64,000 nt of DNA from a halophilic archaeon (GTDB taxonomy: Archaea; Halobacteriota; Halobacteria; Halobacteriales; Haladaptataceae), in the NCBI GenBank assembly GCA_003298465.1, contig QNGA01000002.1, positions 1 to 64,000 on the forward strand, given 5' to 3'. Shown here piece by piece: positions 33,085-42,530 of this stretch (its first letter is position 1; the number at the start of each line of letters is the position of its first letter). A program made the translations under genes and the position numbers. Below the pieces are notes generated by a model, which saw nothing but the letters and a program-made list of their open reading frames with translations, ran no database searches and was not told the origin of the DNA.

Positions 33085-36072
33085 TCAGGCGCGGTCGTCC
33101 CGGAGCGCGGTGGCGACCTTCTCGATGGGCGTCGGGGGCCGGCCCCCTCCGTCGCGTTCGGCGAGTTGCGTCCGGCAGGACGCGCCGGGCGCGACCACCG
33201 TCGCGGCGTCGCTCTCTCCCACCTTCTCGAAGAGGATGCGACCGATGGCCCGCGAGAGGTCGTCGTTCTCGGCGCGGTAGCCGAAGCTGCCGGCCATGCC
33301 GCAACAGCCCGAGTCGAGGGGGTCGACCGCGTAGCCCGCGCGACGGAGGACGCCGACCGCGTGGTGGTCCCGGCCCAGCGCCTTCTGGTTGCAGTGGCCG
33401 TGGTAGGCGAGCGACTCGTCGGGGTCGCCGAACGCGAGGTCGTCGTCCAGTCGCCTCCGGTCGAGGAACTCGCAGACGCCGAACGCGGCGTCGGCGACGC
33501 GCTCGACCGCCGCGCCGGAGAGCAGGTCGCGGTACTCGTCCTGGAAGACGGCGGCGTCGGAGGGTTCGACGAAGACGACCGACCAGCCGTCGGCGATGCG
33601 CGGGGCGAGCGCCGCGACGTTCGTCTCGGCGCGCTCGCGGGCCAGGTCGAGGAAGCCCTCGGAGTAGGCGGCCCGGCCGCTCGGCGCGAGGTCGTCGGGC
33701 ACCCGCACGTGGACGCCCGCGGCCTCCAGCACGCGGACGGCCGCCTTGCCGGGGCCGGGATAGCTGTAGTTCGTGTAGGTGTCGGGGAACAGCAGGACGC
33801 GCTCGTCGGCCTCGCTCGCGGGGACGCGGGGGCCGCGGGCGTCGAACCAGTCGGTCAGCGTCTCGCGCCGGAAGCGGGGGAGGTCGCGGCTCGACGCGAC
33901 GCCGAACCGTTCCCCGAGGCGGTCGGACCCGGGCAGGCGGGCGAGCCAGTTCGAGACGGGGGCGAGCGCGCTCCCGATGGCGGCGAGGCGGTCCGCGTTC
34001 GCGAACGCGCGCTCGCGGAGGCCGGCCCCGTTGCGACGGTGGTGTTCGTGTTTGACCTCGGCCTTCAGCTTCGCGAGGTCGACGCCGGTCGGGCAGTCGC
34101 TCGCACATCCCTTGCAGCCGAGACAGAGGTCGAGCACCTCGCGCTGGAAGCGCTCCGTGAACAGTTCGTCGGCGGGGAGGTCGCCGCCGATGGCCGCCCT
34201 GAGCAGGTTCGCCCGGCCGCGCGTGGTCGTCATCTCGTCTCGCATGCCACGGTAGGAGGGACACATCGTCTCGCTGTCGGTCTGTCGGCAGGTGCCACAG
34301 CCGTTGCAGAGTTCGACGAGGTGCGAGAAGCCGCCCTCGTCGGAGAAGTCCTGGACCGTCCCGGGTTCGAGCGACGAGTACTCGGGACCGTACCGCAGGT
34401 GCTCGCGCATGTCTGTCGGCCCCTCCGCGTCGTCGCGGAAGACCACCTTCCCGGGGTTCAGCCGCCAGTCCGGGTCGAACGCCGACTTCAGTTCCTTGAA
34501 CGCCGACCACAGCTCCGGGCCGTACAGCTTCGGGTTGAACTCGGTGCGGGCGAGGCCGTCGCCGTGCTCGCCGGAGAACGCGCCGCGGTGCTCCAGCACC
34601 AGCGAGGTGACGTCCTCCGCGATGGCGTGCATCGTCTCCACGCCCGCCTCCTCCTTGAGGCTCAGCACGGGCCGGATGTGCAGGGTTCCGCTGCCGGCGT
34701 GGGCGAAGAAGGCGGCCGAGGTGCCGTGGTCGTCCAGTATCGCCCGGAACTCGCGGGCGTAGTCGGCGAGTTCGTCGGGCGGGACGGAGGCGTCCTCGAT
34801 GAAAGGGTACGGCTTCGGGTCGCCCTCCATGCTCATCAGCAGCGGGATGGCGGCCTTCCGGAGCTTCCAGAGCTTCGCCTGCTCGTCGGGGTCGTACGCC
34901 GTCAGGGCGTCGAACGCCGGTCCGTCGTCGAGCAGTCGCGCGTTCGCCCCCGCGACGGCGTCGGCGAAGTCGTCGTGCAGTTCGGAGTCGAACTCCACCA
35001 TCAGGACCGCCGCGGCGTCCGCGGGAATCGGCTCGGCGTAGGCGGCGTACTCCGTCGACTCGCTGGCCAGCCGGACCACCTCGTCGTCCATCAGTTCGAC
35101 GGCGCTGGGGTTCAGGTCGAGCGCCTCGGGCACGGCTTCGAGCGCGTCGAGCAGGTCGTCGTAGCAGTACACCGCGAGCGCCGTCTCCTCCGGGCGCGTG
35201 ACGAGGTCGAGCGTCGCCGCGACGACGACGCCCAGCGTCCCCTCCGCGCCGACGAACAGCTTCGAGAGGTCGATACAGCGTTCACCGTCCTCGCGCTCGT
35301 AGACGACCTTCTGGAGGTTGTAGCCGGAGACGCTGCGCTTGAGTTCGGGATACCGGCGGTCTATCTCCTCGCGGTTGTCCTCGACGAGCGCCCGGACCGT
35401 CCGGTAGAGGTCGGCCTCGCGGTCGTCCCTCCCGACGATCTCCTCCCACTCCGCCGAGTCGAGGACGACCTCGCGGGTGGAGATCAGCGACCCGTCGGCG
35501 AGCACCACGTCGAGGCCGGCGACGTAGGCGTCGGTGATGCCGTACCGGACCGAGTGTGCGCCCGTCGAGTTGTTGCCGATACCGCCGCCGACTGTCGCGC
35601 GGTTCGAGGAGGCGGGGTCGGGCGCGAACTTCAGTCCCCACCGCGCGAGGTGGTCATCCAGGTCGTCCTGGACGACGCCCGGTTCGACCACCGCGCGGCG
35701 GGCGTCGGGGTCGACGTCGCGGATGGCGTCCATGTGGCGCGAGCAGTCGAGGACGACGCAGCCGGGACCGACCGCCTGTCCCGCGAGCGACGACCCCGCG
35801 CCGCGGGGCAGCACCGGGGCGTCGTGGTCGGCCGCGACGCGCACGGCGGCCTGCACGTCCGCGGCGTTCCGGGGGAAGACGACGCCCGCCGGTCGCGCCT
35901 GGTAGACGCTCCCGTCGGTCGCGTACAGCACCTGGGTGTACTCGTCGAACCGTACCTCGCCGTCGACGGCGTCGCGCAGGTCGGCCGCGAGTTCGGGCGA
36001 CTCGTCCGGCTGGTCGTGGCCCAGCGAGTCGCGGTACCGCTCGAAGTCGGGGGCGTCGTCCGGGGTGGCCAT
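33085..36072 (-). CDS. FAD-linked D-lactate/2-hydroxy acid dehydrogenase fused to Fe-S (GlcD-GlcF-type) domain
   Basis: A 995-aa fusion. Residues about 40-260 are the FAD-binding PCMH domain (PAGVVFPRNAADVQAAVRVA, LPRGAGSSLAGQAV, ATVGGGIGNNSTGAHSVRYG), about 290-560 the FAD-oxidase C-terminal domain. Then come CNGCGTC-x8-C and CLGCKGCASDCPTG, a two-cluster 4Fe-4S ferredoxin domain, and a C-terminal cysteine-rich domain with DSGCCGMAGSFGY. The layout is that of the large YdiJ/D-lactate dehydrogenase type, oxidising D-lactate or a related 2-hydroxy acid and passing electrons to the respiratory chain. Start at MATPDDAPDFERYRD. Confidence 0.92.
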   Translation of the reverse strand: MATPDDAPDFERYRDSLGHDQPDESPELAADLRDAVDGEVRFDEYTQVLYATDGSVYQARPAGVVFPRNAADVQAAVRVAADHDAPVLPRGAGSSLAGQAVGPGCVVLDCSRHMDAIRDVDPDARRAVVEPGVVQDDLDDHLARWGLKFAPDPASSNRATVGGGIGNNSTGAHSVRYGITDAYVAGLDVVLADGSLISTREVVLDSAEWEEIVGRDDREADLYRTVRALVEDNREEIDRRYPELKRSVSGYNLQKVVYEREDGERCIDLSKLFVGAEGTLGVVVAATLDLVTRPEETALAVYCYDDLLDALEAVPEALDLNPSAVELMDDEVVRLASESTEYAAYAEPIPADAAAVLMVEFDSELHDDFADAVAGANARLLDDGPAFDALTAYDPDEQAKLWKLRKAAIPLLMSMEGDPKPYPFIEDASVPPDELADYAREFRAILDDHGTSAAFFAHAGSGTLHIRPVLSLKEEAGVETMHAIAEDVTSLVLEHRGAFSGEHGDGLARTEFNPKLYGPELWSAFKELKSAFDPDWRLNPGKVVFRDDAEGPTDMREHLRYGPEYSSLEPGTVQDFSDEGGFSHLVELCNGCGTCRQTDSETMCPSYRGMRDEMTTTRGRANLLRAAIGGDLPADELFTERFQREVLDLCLGCKGCASDCPTGVDLAKLKAEVKHEHHRRNGAGLRERAFANADRLAAIGSALAPVSNWLARLPGSDRLGERFGVASSRDLPRFRRETLTDWFDARGPRVPASEADERVLLFPDTYTNYSYPGPGKAAVRVLEAAGVHVRVPDDLAPSGRAAYSEGFLDLARERAETNVAALAPRIADGWSVVFVEPSDAAVFQDEYRDLLSGAAVERVADAAFGVCEFLDRRRLDDDLAFGDPDESLAYHGHCNQKALGRDHHAVGVLRRAGYAVDPLDSGCCGMAGSFGYRAENDDLSRAIGRILFEKVGESDAATVVAPGASCRTQLAERDGGGRPPTPIEKVATALRDDRA

Positions 36073-36122
36073 GCCAGTGAGAAACAGGCACGAGACAATA
36101 AAACCGGGGCCGGACGCGACGG

Positions 36123-36680
36123 CTACTTCCACTTGATGGAGCAGCCCCGCGACGGCAGGAATTCCAGGTCGACGTCCTCGCCGGCGAGCACGGCGTCGAT
36201 GGCGTCGCGGACGTAGAACTCGGTGGGTTCGTCGTCGGGGTTGAGCGCGTCGTCCAGCCGACCGTGGTACGCCAGCGTGAACGTGTCGCCCTCGTTCCGG
36301 AGCAGGAACGGGTCGGGGGTGCAGACCGCGCCGTACGCCTCCGCGGCCGTCTGGCTCTCGTCCCGCAGGTAGGCGTCGTACCGGATGCGACCCTCCTCGA
36401 CCCACTCGACCATCGTCTCGAAGGAGTCCTCGGGGTACTCCTCGGCGTCGTTGGGGTTGACGCCGACGACCGCGACGTCGTCGTACTCGTCGGCGATGGC
36501 GTTCAGTAGGCCCATCTTCGCCTGGGCGTACGGGCAGTGGTTGCAGGTGAACACGAGCAGGACCGCGTCGTGGTCCGCGAAGTCCGCGAGGGTGTACGTC
36601 TCCCCGTCGGTTCCCGGAAGCTCGACGTTCGGTACCGGCTCGCCGCGTTCGAGGGTCTCCTCGGACTCTTTTGCGACCAT
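36123..36680 (-). CDS. Thioredoxin-fold redoxin with CNHC motif
   Basis: A 185-aa protein of the AhpC/TSA-redoxin fold. VPNVELPGTDGETYTLADFA is the N-terminal strand pattern, followed by LLVFTCNHCPYAQAKMGLLN with the CxxC pair, and by VVGVNPNDAEEYPEDSFETM and AEAYGAVCTPDPFLL. This group of thioredoxin family proteins is common beside redox enzymes; its partner is unknown. It lies 50 bp upstream of the dehydrogenase gene on the same strand and is divergent from the TPP enzyme gene. Confidence 0.88.
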   Translation of the reverse strand: MVAKESEETLERGEPVPNVELPGTDGETYTLADFADHDAVLLVFTCNHCPYAQAKMGLLNAIADEYDDVAVVGVNPNDAEEYPEDSFETMVEWVEEGRIRYDAYLRDESQTAAEAYGAVCTPDPFLLRNEGDTFTLAYHGRLDDALNPDDEPTEFYVRDAIDAVLAGEDVDLEFLPSRGCSIKWK

Positions 36681-36827
36681 GTCCGTCGCTTCGGCCGCCG
36701 ACACCAAAGAAGTTCGCCGCCGGAGATGTCGGCGGCGAGACGGGAGGGAAACACTAACGACCCGACCGGGCGTGGGGCCGGGTGTGAGCGAAGTTACCGC
36801 GGTTCGGACGAAAACGGGGGACGGAGC

Positions 36828-38534
36828 GTGACGAACACCGCCGAGCGGGTCGTCGACACCCTCGAGACGCTGGGCGTCGAGTACGTCTTCGGCTACCCCG
36901 GCGGTCGCGTCATCGAACTGCTGGACGAACTGCCCGAGTCGGACGTGTCGGTCGTCCGACCCCGCGACGAGCGTGAGGGCAGCGTCATGGCCGAGATGTA
37001 CGGCCGCCTCCACGGCGAGCCCGCGGTGCTCGCCGGGCAGGGCCCCTGGATAGGGAGCCTCGGCACCATCGGCCAGATGGAGGCCCGCCTCGCGTCGTCG
37101 CCGATGGTCGTCCTGACGGAGGCGAGCGAGCGCGGCGACTACTCGACGCTCGCGCCGTACCAGCAGTCGCGCGGCGACTACGGCGGTCTCGACCTCCCGA
37201 AGATCCTGGACGGCGTGACGAAGGAACACTGGTTCCCGCGGTCGCCGACCGAGACGCTGCGGAGCGTCCAGCTGGCGTTCAAGCACTCGACGGCGGGCCG
37301 CCCCGGCCCCACGGCGGTCATCTTCGACGGCGACGCCATCACCGAGGAGGTTCCGTCGGACCCGATTCCGCCGGTCTGGAACGCCGACGAGCAGGTGCGA
37401 AACTGGGAGTCGAAACCCACCGACCGCGACGTCGACGCGGCGGTCGCGGCGCTCGCCGACGCCGACCGCCCCGCGATAATCGCGGGCAACGGCGTTCACG
37501 CCGCCGGGGCCTACGACGACCTCGAAGCGGTCGCGGAGACGTACGACGCCGCGGTCGCCACGTCGTATCTCGGGAAGTCGACGTTCCCCGAGACCCACGA
37601 CCTCGCGGCGGGCGTCATCGGCTCGTTCGGCCACGAGGGCGCGAACCGGGTGGTCAGCGAGGCCGACGCGCTGCTCGTCGTCGGCTGTCGGATGAACCCG
37701 ATGGACACCAACTGGCAGGCCCCGAACTTCATCCGACCGGACGAACAGACCATCGTCCACGCCGACGTCGACACGCGCAACGCGGGTTGGGTGTACCCGG
37801 CGGACGTCGGCCTCGTCGGCGACGCGAAGGAGAGCCTGCGGGCGCTCGTCGACGCGGCTGGCGCGGCGGACGCCGGCAACGACTGGGCGCGCGACCGGGC
37901 GGCGACGGCCCGCGAGTCGTTCCACGCGCCGAACTGCGAGAGCGACGCCGCGCCCATCAAGCCCCAGCGCGCGGTGAAGGAGATCGAGGCGGTCGTCGAC
38001 GAGGACACCATCGTCACGGCCGACTCCGGAAACAACCGCTTCTGGCTGCTGAACTACCTCCAGACCCCCGCCACGCGCACGTACTTCGGTTCGGGCGGCG
38101 TCGGCGGGATGGGGTGGGCGACCCCGGCCGCCGTCAGCGCCGCCATCTCGACCGACAAGGACGTCGTCGGCGTCGCGGGCGACGGCGGGTTCACGATGAC
38201 GATGACGAGCGTCGAGGTCGCCGTCGAACAGGGCGTCGCGCCCACGTTCGTCGTGCTCAACGACACCAGCCTCGGGATGGTCCGCCAGATGCAGGAGGGC
38301 GAGGACGACATCGCCGGCGTGGAGTTCCACGACACCGACTTCGTGACGGTCGCGGAGGGGTTCGGCGCGGACGGTACCCGCGCCGTCTCGCCCGACGAAC
38401 TCGCCGACGCGCTCGCGGCGGGCCGGGAGAGCGAGGTACCGTTCGTCGTCGACGCGCGCATCGACCGCGAGGAGGAGATGGCCGAGCAGTTGCAGTCGTC
38501 GTTCTACGAGGCGGTCGGCGGACTACACGAGTAG
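36828..38534 (+). CDS. Thiamine pyrophosphate-dependent enzyme, acetolactate synthase-like
   Basis: A 568-aa TPP enzyme starting at GTG. N-terminal Pyr domain: LETLGVEYVFGYPGGRVIEL and RPRDEREGSVMAEMYGR with catalytic Glu48; middle domain ADRPAIIAGNGVHAAGAYDD; C-terminal PP domain: GVGGMGWATPAAVSAA and the cofactor motif starting VAGDGGFTMTMTSVE and ending FVVLND. It resembles acetolactate synthase large subunits and related decarboxylases, but no small subunit is nearby and there is no quinone/FAD signature I can confirm, so the substrate is uncertain. Divergent from the redoxin gene across 147 bp. Confidence 0.88.
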   Translation: MTNTAERVVDTLETLGVEYVFGYPGGRVIELLDELPESDVSVVRPRDEREGSVMAEMYGRLHGEPAVLAGQGPWIGSLGTIGQMEARLASSPMVVLTEASERGDYSTLAPYQQSRGDYGGLDLPKILDGVTKEHWFPRSPTETLRSVQLAFKHSTAGRPGPTAVIFDGDAITEEVPSDPIPPVWNADEQVRNWESKPTDRDVDAAVAALADADRPAIIAGNGVHAAGAYDDLEAVAETYDAAVATSYLGKSTFPETHDLAAGVIGSFGHEGANRVVSEADALLVVGCRMNPMDTNWQAPNFIRPDEQTIVHADVDTRNAGWVYPADVGLVGDAKESLRALVDAAGAADAGNDWARDRAATARESFHAPNCESDAAPIKPQRAVKEIEAVVDEDTIVTADSGNNRFWLLNYLQTPATRTYFGSGGVGGMGWATPAAVSAAISTDKDVVGVAGDGGFTMTMTSVEVAVEQGVAPTFVVLNDTSLGMVRQMQEGEDDIAGVEFHDTDFVTVAEGFGADGTRAVSPDELADALAAGRESEVPFVVDARIDREEEMAEQLQSSFYEAVGGLHE

Positions 38535-38633
38535 CGGGGCCAGTCGCCCGCCTCGCCCTCGCCCGCAGGCGTCGCTCCTCGTGCCGGGGCCGCCGCTGGC
38601 CGGAACCGTGAGGGGGCGAGATTCGGGACCGTC

Positions 38634-39293
38634 TCAGGCGCTACAGATGCTGTGGAGGTCGTCCAGCGACTCTATCTCCCAGGTGGGCCAGACGTTGAGG
38701 TCCCAGTCGCGGCGGTGGGGGCGACGGATGAACGCCGAGTCGATGCCGGCGTTCTCGGCGGCCCTGACGTCCGACTCGTTGTCGCCGACGAACAGCGCGG
38801 AGTCCGCGTCGAGGTCGGCCAGCGCGCAGTCGATGTAGTAGGAGTTCGGCTTCCGGCGGTCGAGGCTCTCGACGGTCGCCTCGCGGCCGTAGGCCGTGCC
38901 GAACATGCTCGTGTAGTCGAAGTGGTCGAGGAGGAAGTCGACCGTCTGCTGCTGGTTCGAACTGACGATTCCCATCGCGGCGTCGAGGTCGGCCAGCGTG
39001 TCGATGTCTCCGTAGGGTGTCTTCCGTCCCGCGCGGGCCTCCTCCTGCTGGGCCAGCGAGGACGTGCGGTCGAGGGTGCGCCAGAACGTCTCCCGGTCGA
39101 GGTCGTACTCGTCGCAGACGACGTCGACCTGTCTGGGGGTCGTTCCGACGGTCATGTTCTCTACGTGGTCGGGGTCCGGGTCGGTCACACCGAACTGCGC
39201 GAACGTCTCCTGCGTGGCTTCACGCAGGACGTCGAAGCTGGTTCGACCGACGAGGACACCGTCGTTGTCGAAGACGACGGTATCGTAGCTCAT
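38634..39293 (-). CDS. HAD superfamily hydrolase, phosphoglycolate phosphatase-like
   Basis: A 219-aa haloacid dehalogenase-fold phosphatase. Motif I is VFDNDGVLVG with the nucleophile Asp9 and acid/base Asp11, motif II is MGIVSSNQQQ, motif III the Lys in RRKPNSYYI and motif IV ALFVGDNESDVRAAENAGID. Cap of the small helical type. Probably dephosphorylates a small metabolite. It stands alone, convergent with the TPP enzyme, 90 bp before the divergent membrane gene. Confidence 0.9.
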   Translation of the reverse strand: MSYDTVVFDNDGVLVGRTSFDVLREATQETFAQFGVTDPDPDHVENMTVGTTPRQVDVVCDEYDLDRETFWRTLDRTSSLAQQEEARAGRKTPYGDIDTLADLDAAMGIVSSNQQQTVDFLLDHFDYTSMFGTAYGREATVESLDRRKPNSYYIDCALADLDADSALFVGDNESDVRAAENAGIDSAFIRRPHRRDWDLNVWPTWEIESLDDLHSICSA

Positions 39294-39383
39294 ATTACGT
39301 GGAGGAGTGTCGGGGTGATAAGCTTTTCAGTCCGCTCGCGGAAGACCGCGAATTACTTGACGCGTCCGCCCCTCGTTCGACCG

Positions 39384-39836
39384 ATGGATTCGGAGCTACC
39401 GTCGCCAGCCCACCTCATTGCGGCCCACCTCGCCGTCGTCGTCGCGGTCATCCACCTCACGCTGGGCATCTTCAACTGGGTCCGATGGGCGAGCGCCGGC
39501 TTCCTCGTTCCGCGCGACCTACGATGGCCGCTGTTCGTCGTCTCCGGCCTCGCGCTGGTCGCCGGCCTCCTGCTCGCCGCGCAGGGCCGACATCGCCGTC
39601 CCCTGTATCTCGGCGGCATCCTCCTGATGGTCGGGTACGTCGTCGGCTACTTCGGGTGGCATCTCGGCGGTCACCGACCGCTACTCGTCGTCGGGTCCGG
39701 CATGGACCACCGCGGCCCACTCGTCCCCTTCCTGCTGGACCACCTCTTCGCCGGACCGGTCGAGTTCCTCGCCATCGCGTCGGAGGTCGCGCTAGCGGTG
39801 GTCCTCTCGTACCTCCTCGTCGCGGAGTCGACGTAG
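39384..39836 (+). CDS. Four-helix membrane protein of unknown function
   Basis: A 150-aa membrane protein starting MDSELPSPAHLIAAHLAVVV. Hydrophobic segments: about 12-33, 47-66 (WPLLFVVSGLALVAGLLLA), 75-95 (LYLGGILLMVGYVVGYFGWH) and 125-147. Several histidines (AHL, HLTLG, GWHLGGH, DHLF) might bind metal, but I do not recognise a family. Its short-spaced divergent start with the HAD gene and convergent end with the luciferase-like gene show it is a single-gene unit. Confidence 0.68.
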   Translation: MDSELPSPAHLIAAHLAVVVAVIHLTLGIFNWVRWASAGFLVPRDLRWPLFVVSGLALVAGLLLAAQGRHRRPLYLGGILLMVGYVVGYFGWHLGGHRPLLVVGSGMDHRGPLVPFLLDHLFAGPVEFLAIASEVALAVVLSYLLVAEST

Positions 39837-39849
39837 CCGCGACCGACCG

Positions 39850-40773
39850 CTACACCTCGGCCATCACGTCGTCCGCGAACTCCTCCAAGACCGTCCGGAC
39901 GTCGCGGTCGGTTCCCCGGACGGTGACGGCCAGGTGGTCGACGCCGCGCTCGGCGAGCGCCCGGAAGTGGTCCACGAACCACTCGCTCCCCGCGGCGAAC
40001 CCCTGATGGACGTGGTCCATCCCGGCGGCGGGGTCGGCTCGCAGGTCGACGCGCATCGCCTGGGCGAACGGCTTCTCCCCGTCGGTCGCCGCCCGCCAGT
40101 CCGCGATGACGCTCTCGACCGTGTTCAGCGGTAGCTGGTAGTGGAGCCAGCCGTCGCCGTGCTCGCCGATCCACTCGACCGACTGGCGGGCGTTGCCGGT
40201 GACGAGCAGCGGCAGCGTCTCAGTCGTCGGCTTCGGCACCACGTCGAGTCGCCCGTCCATCGTCCCGAACGACGAGTCCACTTCGGGGAACTCCTCGGAC
40301 CAGACCGTCCGGAGGACGCGGACGCTCTCGCGGAACAGTTCGCCGCGCTCGTCCTGCTCGACGCCGAACGCGGGGAACTCGGGCGGCCGGTCCCCGCTGG
40401 CCACCCCGAGGACCAGTCGTCCGTCCGAGAGCCTGTCGACCGACGCCGCCGACTTCGCGACGTGGAGGGGGTGGCGCAGCGGGAGGACGACGCTGCCGGT
40501 CGCGAGCGCGACGTCGTCGGTGTGGGCGGCGACGTGCGAGAGGTAGACCCAGGGGTCGTACACCTGCCCGGCGTCGCCGAACTTCGGCCAGTAGGTCGGG
40601 ACGTCGCGGAACCAGAGCGCGTCGAACCCCAGTTCGCCGGCGTACCGCGCCAGTTCGACCTGGTCCTCCATCGGCGGTACGTCCTGCGTCGAGGACGTGA
40701 TGGGGAAGAACAGACCGACGGAGAGGTCGCCGTCGAACAGCCGCCGGAAGCCGCGGTTCTCGTGGTCGAGCAT
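39850..40773 (-). CDS. LLM class flavin-dependent oxidoreductase (luciferase-like)
   Basis: A 307-aa TIM-barrel flavoprotein of the bacterial luciferase/F420-dependent family. It begins MLDHENRGFRRLFDGDLSVG; ELARYAGELGFDALWFRDVP, VALATGSVVLPLRHPLHVAKSA and DRLSDGRLVLGVASGDRPPE are the standard blocks of the family, with LLVTGNARQSVEWIGEHGDG in the second half. Halobacteria make coenzyme F420, so either FMN or F420 may be the cofactor. The true reaction is unknown. The start was chosen at the first Met with family-like sequence. Confidence 0.86.
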   Translation of the reverse strand: MLDHENRGFRRLFDGDLSVGLFFPITSSTQDVPPMEDQVELARYAGELGFDALWFRDVPTYWPKFGDAGQVYDPWVYLSHVAAHTDDVALATGSVVLPLRHPLHVAKSAASVDRLSDGRLVLGVASGDRPPEFPAFGVEQDERGELFRESVRVLRTVWSEEFPEVDSSFGTMDGRLDVVPKPTTETLPLLVTGNARQSVEWIGEHGDGWLHYQLPLNTVESVIADWRAATDGEKPFAQAMRVDLRADPAAGMDHVHQGFAAGSEWFVDHFRALAERGVDHLAVTVRGTDRDVRTVLEEFADDVMAEV

Positions 40774-40889
40774 TGCCGACGGTACGGACGCCGCCGGGGA
40801 GAAACCAGCGGCTTCGGCGACGGTCGCCCCAGACCGGGCGAGCCGTATTGTACACATTTTTTAACACGCCGGACGGACTTCAGGTCGTC

Positions 40890-41858
40890 ATGACCGACAC
40901 CGAAACGGTGCTGGTGACGGGCGGGACAGGCTTCATCGGGTCGTACGTGGCCGAGGAGTTCCTCGACCGGGGCCACGACGTGGTCGCCTACGACCTCTCG
41001 ACGGACGCGCGAATCCTCGAAAAGCTCGGGGTCGCGGACGACGTCGAGGTGCGACGCGGCGACATCAGCGACCCGACGGACGTGTTCCGGGCCGTCAGGG
41101 AGACGGGCGCGACCCGCATCGTCCACCTCGCGGCGCTGTTGACCAACACCGCCCGCGAGAACCCCCGGTCGGCCATCGACGTGAACGTCCAGGGGACGAA
41201 CAACGTCTTCGAGGCGGCGCGCACCCTGGACGACCAGGTCGAGCGCGTCGCGTGGGCCTCCTCGGCCGCCGCGTTCGCGCCGCCTGCGAACTACGACGAC
41301 GACTGGGTGACCGAGGACGACCTCGTCTACCCCGACACGCTGTACGGCGCGACGAAGGAGTTCAACGAACACCAGGCGAAGGTGTACTTCGAGGACCACG
41401 ACGTGAGCCACGTCGCCCTGCGCCCCACCGTCGCCTACGGCCCGTACCGCGAGACCGGCGGGTCGGCGTTCCTCGCCAACATCGTCGAGAAGCCCGCGCT
41501 CGGCGAGCCGTTCAGCGTCGAGTACGGCGACCAGGTCATCGACTGGCAGCACGTCGAGGACATCGCGCAGGCGTTCCGCCTCGCGGCGTTCACGCCCGAC
41601 GACGACCTGAGCCGGCGCGTCTACAACGTCCGCGGCACCGTGGCCACCATCCGCGAGGCGGCCGAGACTGTCCGCGGCATCGTCCCCGACGCCGACCTCG
41701 ACGTGAGCGACGAGGGCGAACTGCCGTGGACCCAGAAGCTCGACATGACGGCCATCCAGGAGGACATGGGCTACGAGCCGGAGTACGACCTCGAGAGCGG
41801 TTTCCGGAAGTACATCGACGTCCTGCGCGAGGAACACGGGCTGGAACCGCTCGGGTAG
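40890..41858 (+). CDS. NAD-dependent epimerase/dehydratase (extended SDR)
   Basis: A 322-aa extended short-chain dehydrogenase. The cofactor loop is TVLVTGGTGFIGSYVAEEFL; IVHLAALLTN, DVNVQGTNNVFEAA and WASSAAAFAPPANY follow, and the Tyr-x3-Lys pair is in LYGATKEFNEHQ. PTVAYGPYRETGG and QVIDWQHVEDIAQAF are the usual second-half blocks. Members act on nucleotide sugars or other small alcohols; no sugar pathway is adjacent. The region upstream has TTTTTTAAC (40857-40865), a plausible TATA box 25 bp before the ATG. Confidence 0.88.
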   Translation: MTDTETVLVTGGTGFIGSYVAEEFLDRGHDVVAYDLSTDARILEKLGVADDVEVRRGDISDPTDVFRAVRETGATRIVHLAALLTNTARENPRSAIDVNVQGTNNVFEAARTLDDQVERVAWASSAAAFAPPANYDDDWVTEDDLVYPDTLYGATKEFNEHQAKVYFEDHDVSHVALRPTVAYGPYRETGGSAFLANIVEKPALGEPFSVEYGDQVIDWQHVEDIAQAFRLAAFTPDDDLSRRVYNVRGTVATIREAAETVRGIVPDADLDVSDEGELPWTQKLDMTAIQEDMGYEPEYDLESGFRKYIDVLREEHGLEPLG

Positions 41859-41873
41859 CGCCACGACGCCAGA

Positions 41874-41882
41874 CCTTTATCG
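41874..41882 (+). promoter_or_regulatory. TATA box for the DUF2391-like gene
   Basis: CCTTTATCG lies 22 bp before the GTG at 41904, supporting that start and a leaderless message rather than the GTG five codons upstream. Confidence 0.55.
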
Positions 41883-41903
41883 CGACCGGTGCTTTCGTCG
41901 CCC

Positions 41904-42530
41904 GTGAGCAGCGACCAGCGAGCGGCCGACGCGCCGGGAGGCGGTCCGTCGGCAGACGGCGGGCGGAATCAGGCGTCGGTCGACGCCGACCCCGAACCGG
42001 ACATCGACGACGTGTTCGACGAACTCGCACAGCTGGAGGAGCTCGTCGACGCCGACGAGGAACTGCAGCAGGTCCGGGAGACGATGCGGGTGCTCCGCCG
42101 GGCGCGCCCTCGCGGCACCATCGGTCGACTCAGGGACACCTTCGACTCCCGCGACGTCGGCGAGGCGATGGTCGGGAGCTTCGTCTTCGGCGTCCCGATG
42201 GTCGTCGAGGACGGGACGCTGACCATCGGACGGTTCATCGGCCGACAGCCGCCGCTGCTCGCGCTGACGGTCGCGTTCGGCGTCACGCTCGTGCTCGGCA
42301 TCCTCCACGCCGTCGAGTTCCGACGGTTTCCGGAGGACCTGATACTCGGCGTCGTCCCCGTTCGGCTGGTCAGCATCCTGCTCGTCTCCGGCGGGATGGC
42401 GCTCGGGTTGATGACCCTCTGGGGTCGCGTCGAGTGGTCGACGCCCTGGATAGCGGCCGGGCAGGTGACGGTGACCGCCATCGTCATGGCGGTCGGCGCG
42501 TCGCTCGGAGACGTGTTACCGGGAACCTGA
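41904..42530 (+). CDS. DUF2391 (TIGR02587) family membrane protein
   Basis: A 208-aa protein with a 95-residue acidic cytoplasmic N-terminus (a helix with AQLEELVDADEELQQVRETM probably coiled) and four to five membrane helices: VGEAMVGSFVFGVPMVVEDG, PPLLALTVAFGVTLVLGILH, AVEFRRFPEDLILGVVPVRL, VSILLVSGGMALGLMTLWGR and a last one ending VGASLGDVLPGT. The pattern fits the TIGR02587/DUF2391 family of unknown function. Starts at GTG. It ends overlapping the convergent methyltransferase gene by 15 bp. Confidence 0.8.
   Translation: MSSDQRAADAPGGGPSADGGRNQASVDADPEPDIDDVFDELAQLEELVDADEELQQVRETMRVLRRARPRGTIGRLRDTFDSRDVGEAMVGSFVFGVPMVVEDGTLTIGRFIGRQPPLLALTVAFGVTLVLGILHAVEFRRFPEDLILGVVPVRLVSILLVSGGMALGLMTLWGRVEWSTPWIAAGQVTVTAIVMAVGASLGDVLPGT

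Noticed and set aside
33166..36216. 1016-codon plus-strand frame across the FAD/Fe-S dehydrogenase gene
   Set aside because: Antisense shadow caused by G/C-rich third positions; the minus strand has complete FAD and 4Fe-4S motifs.
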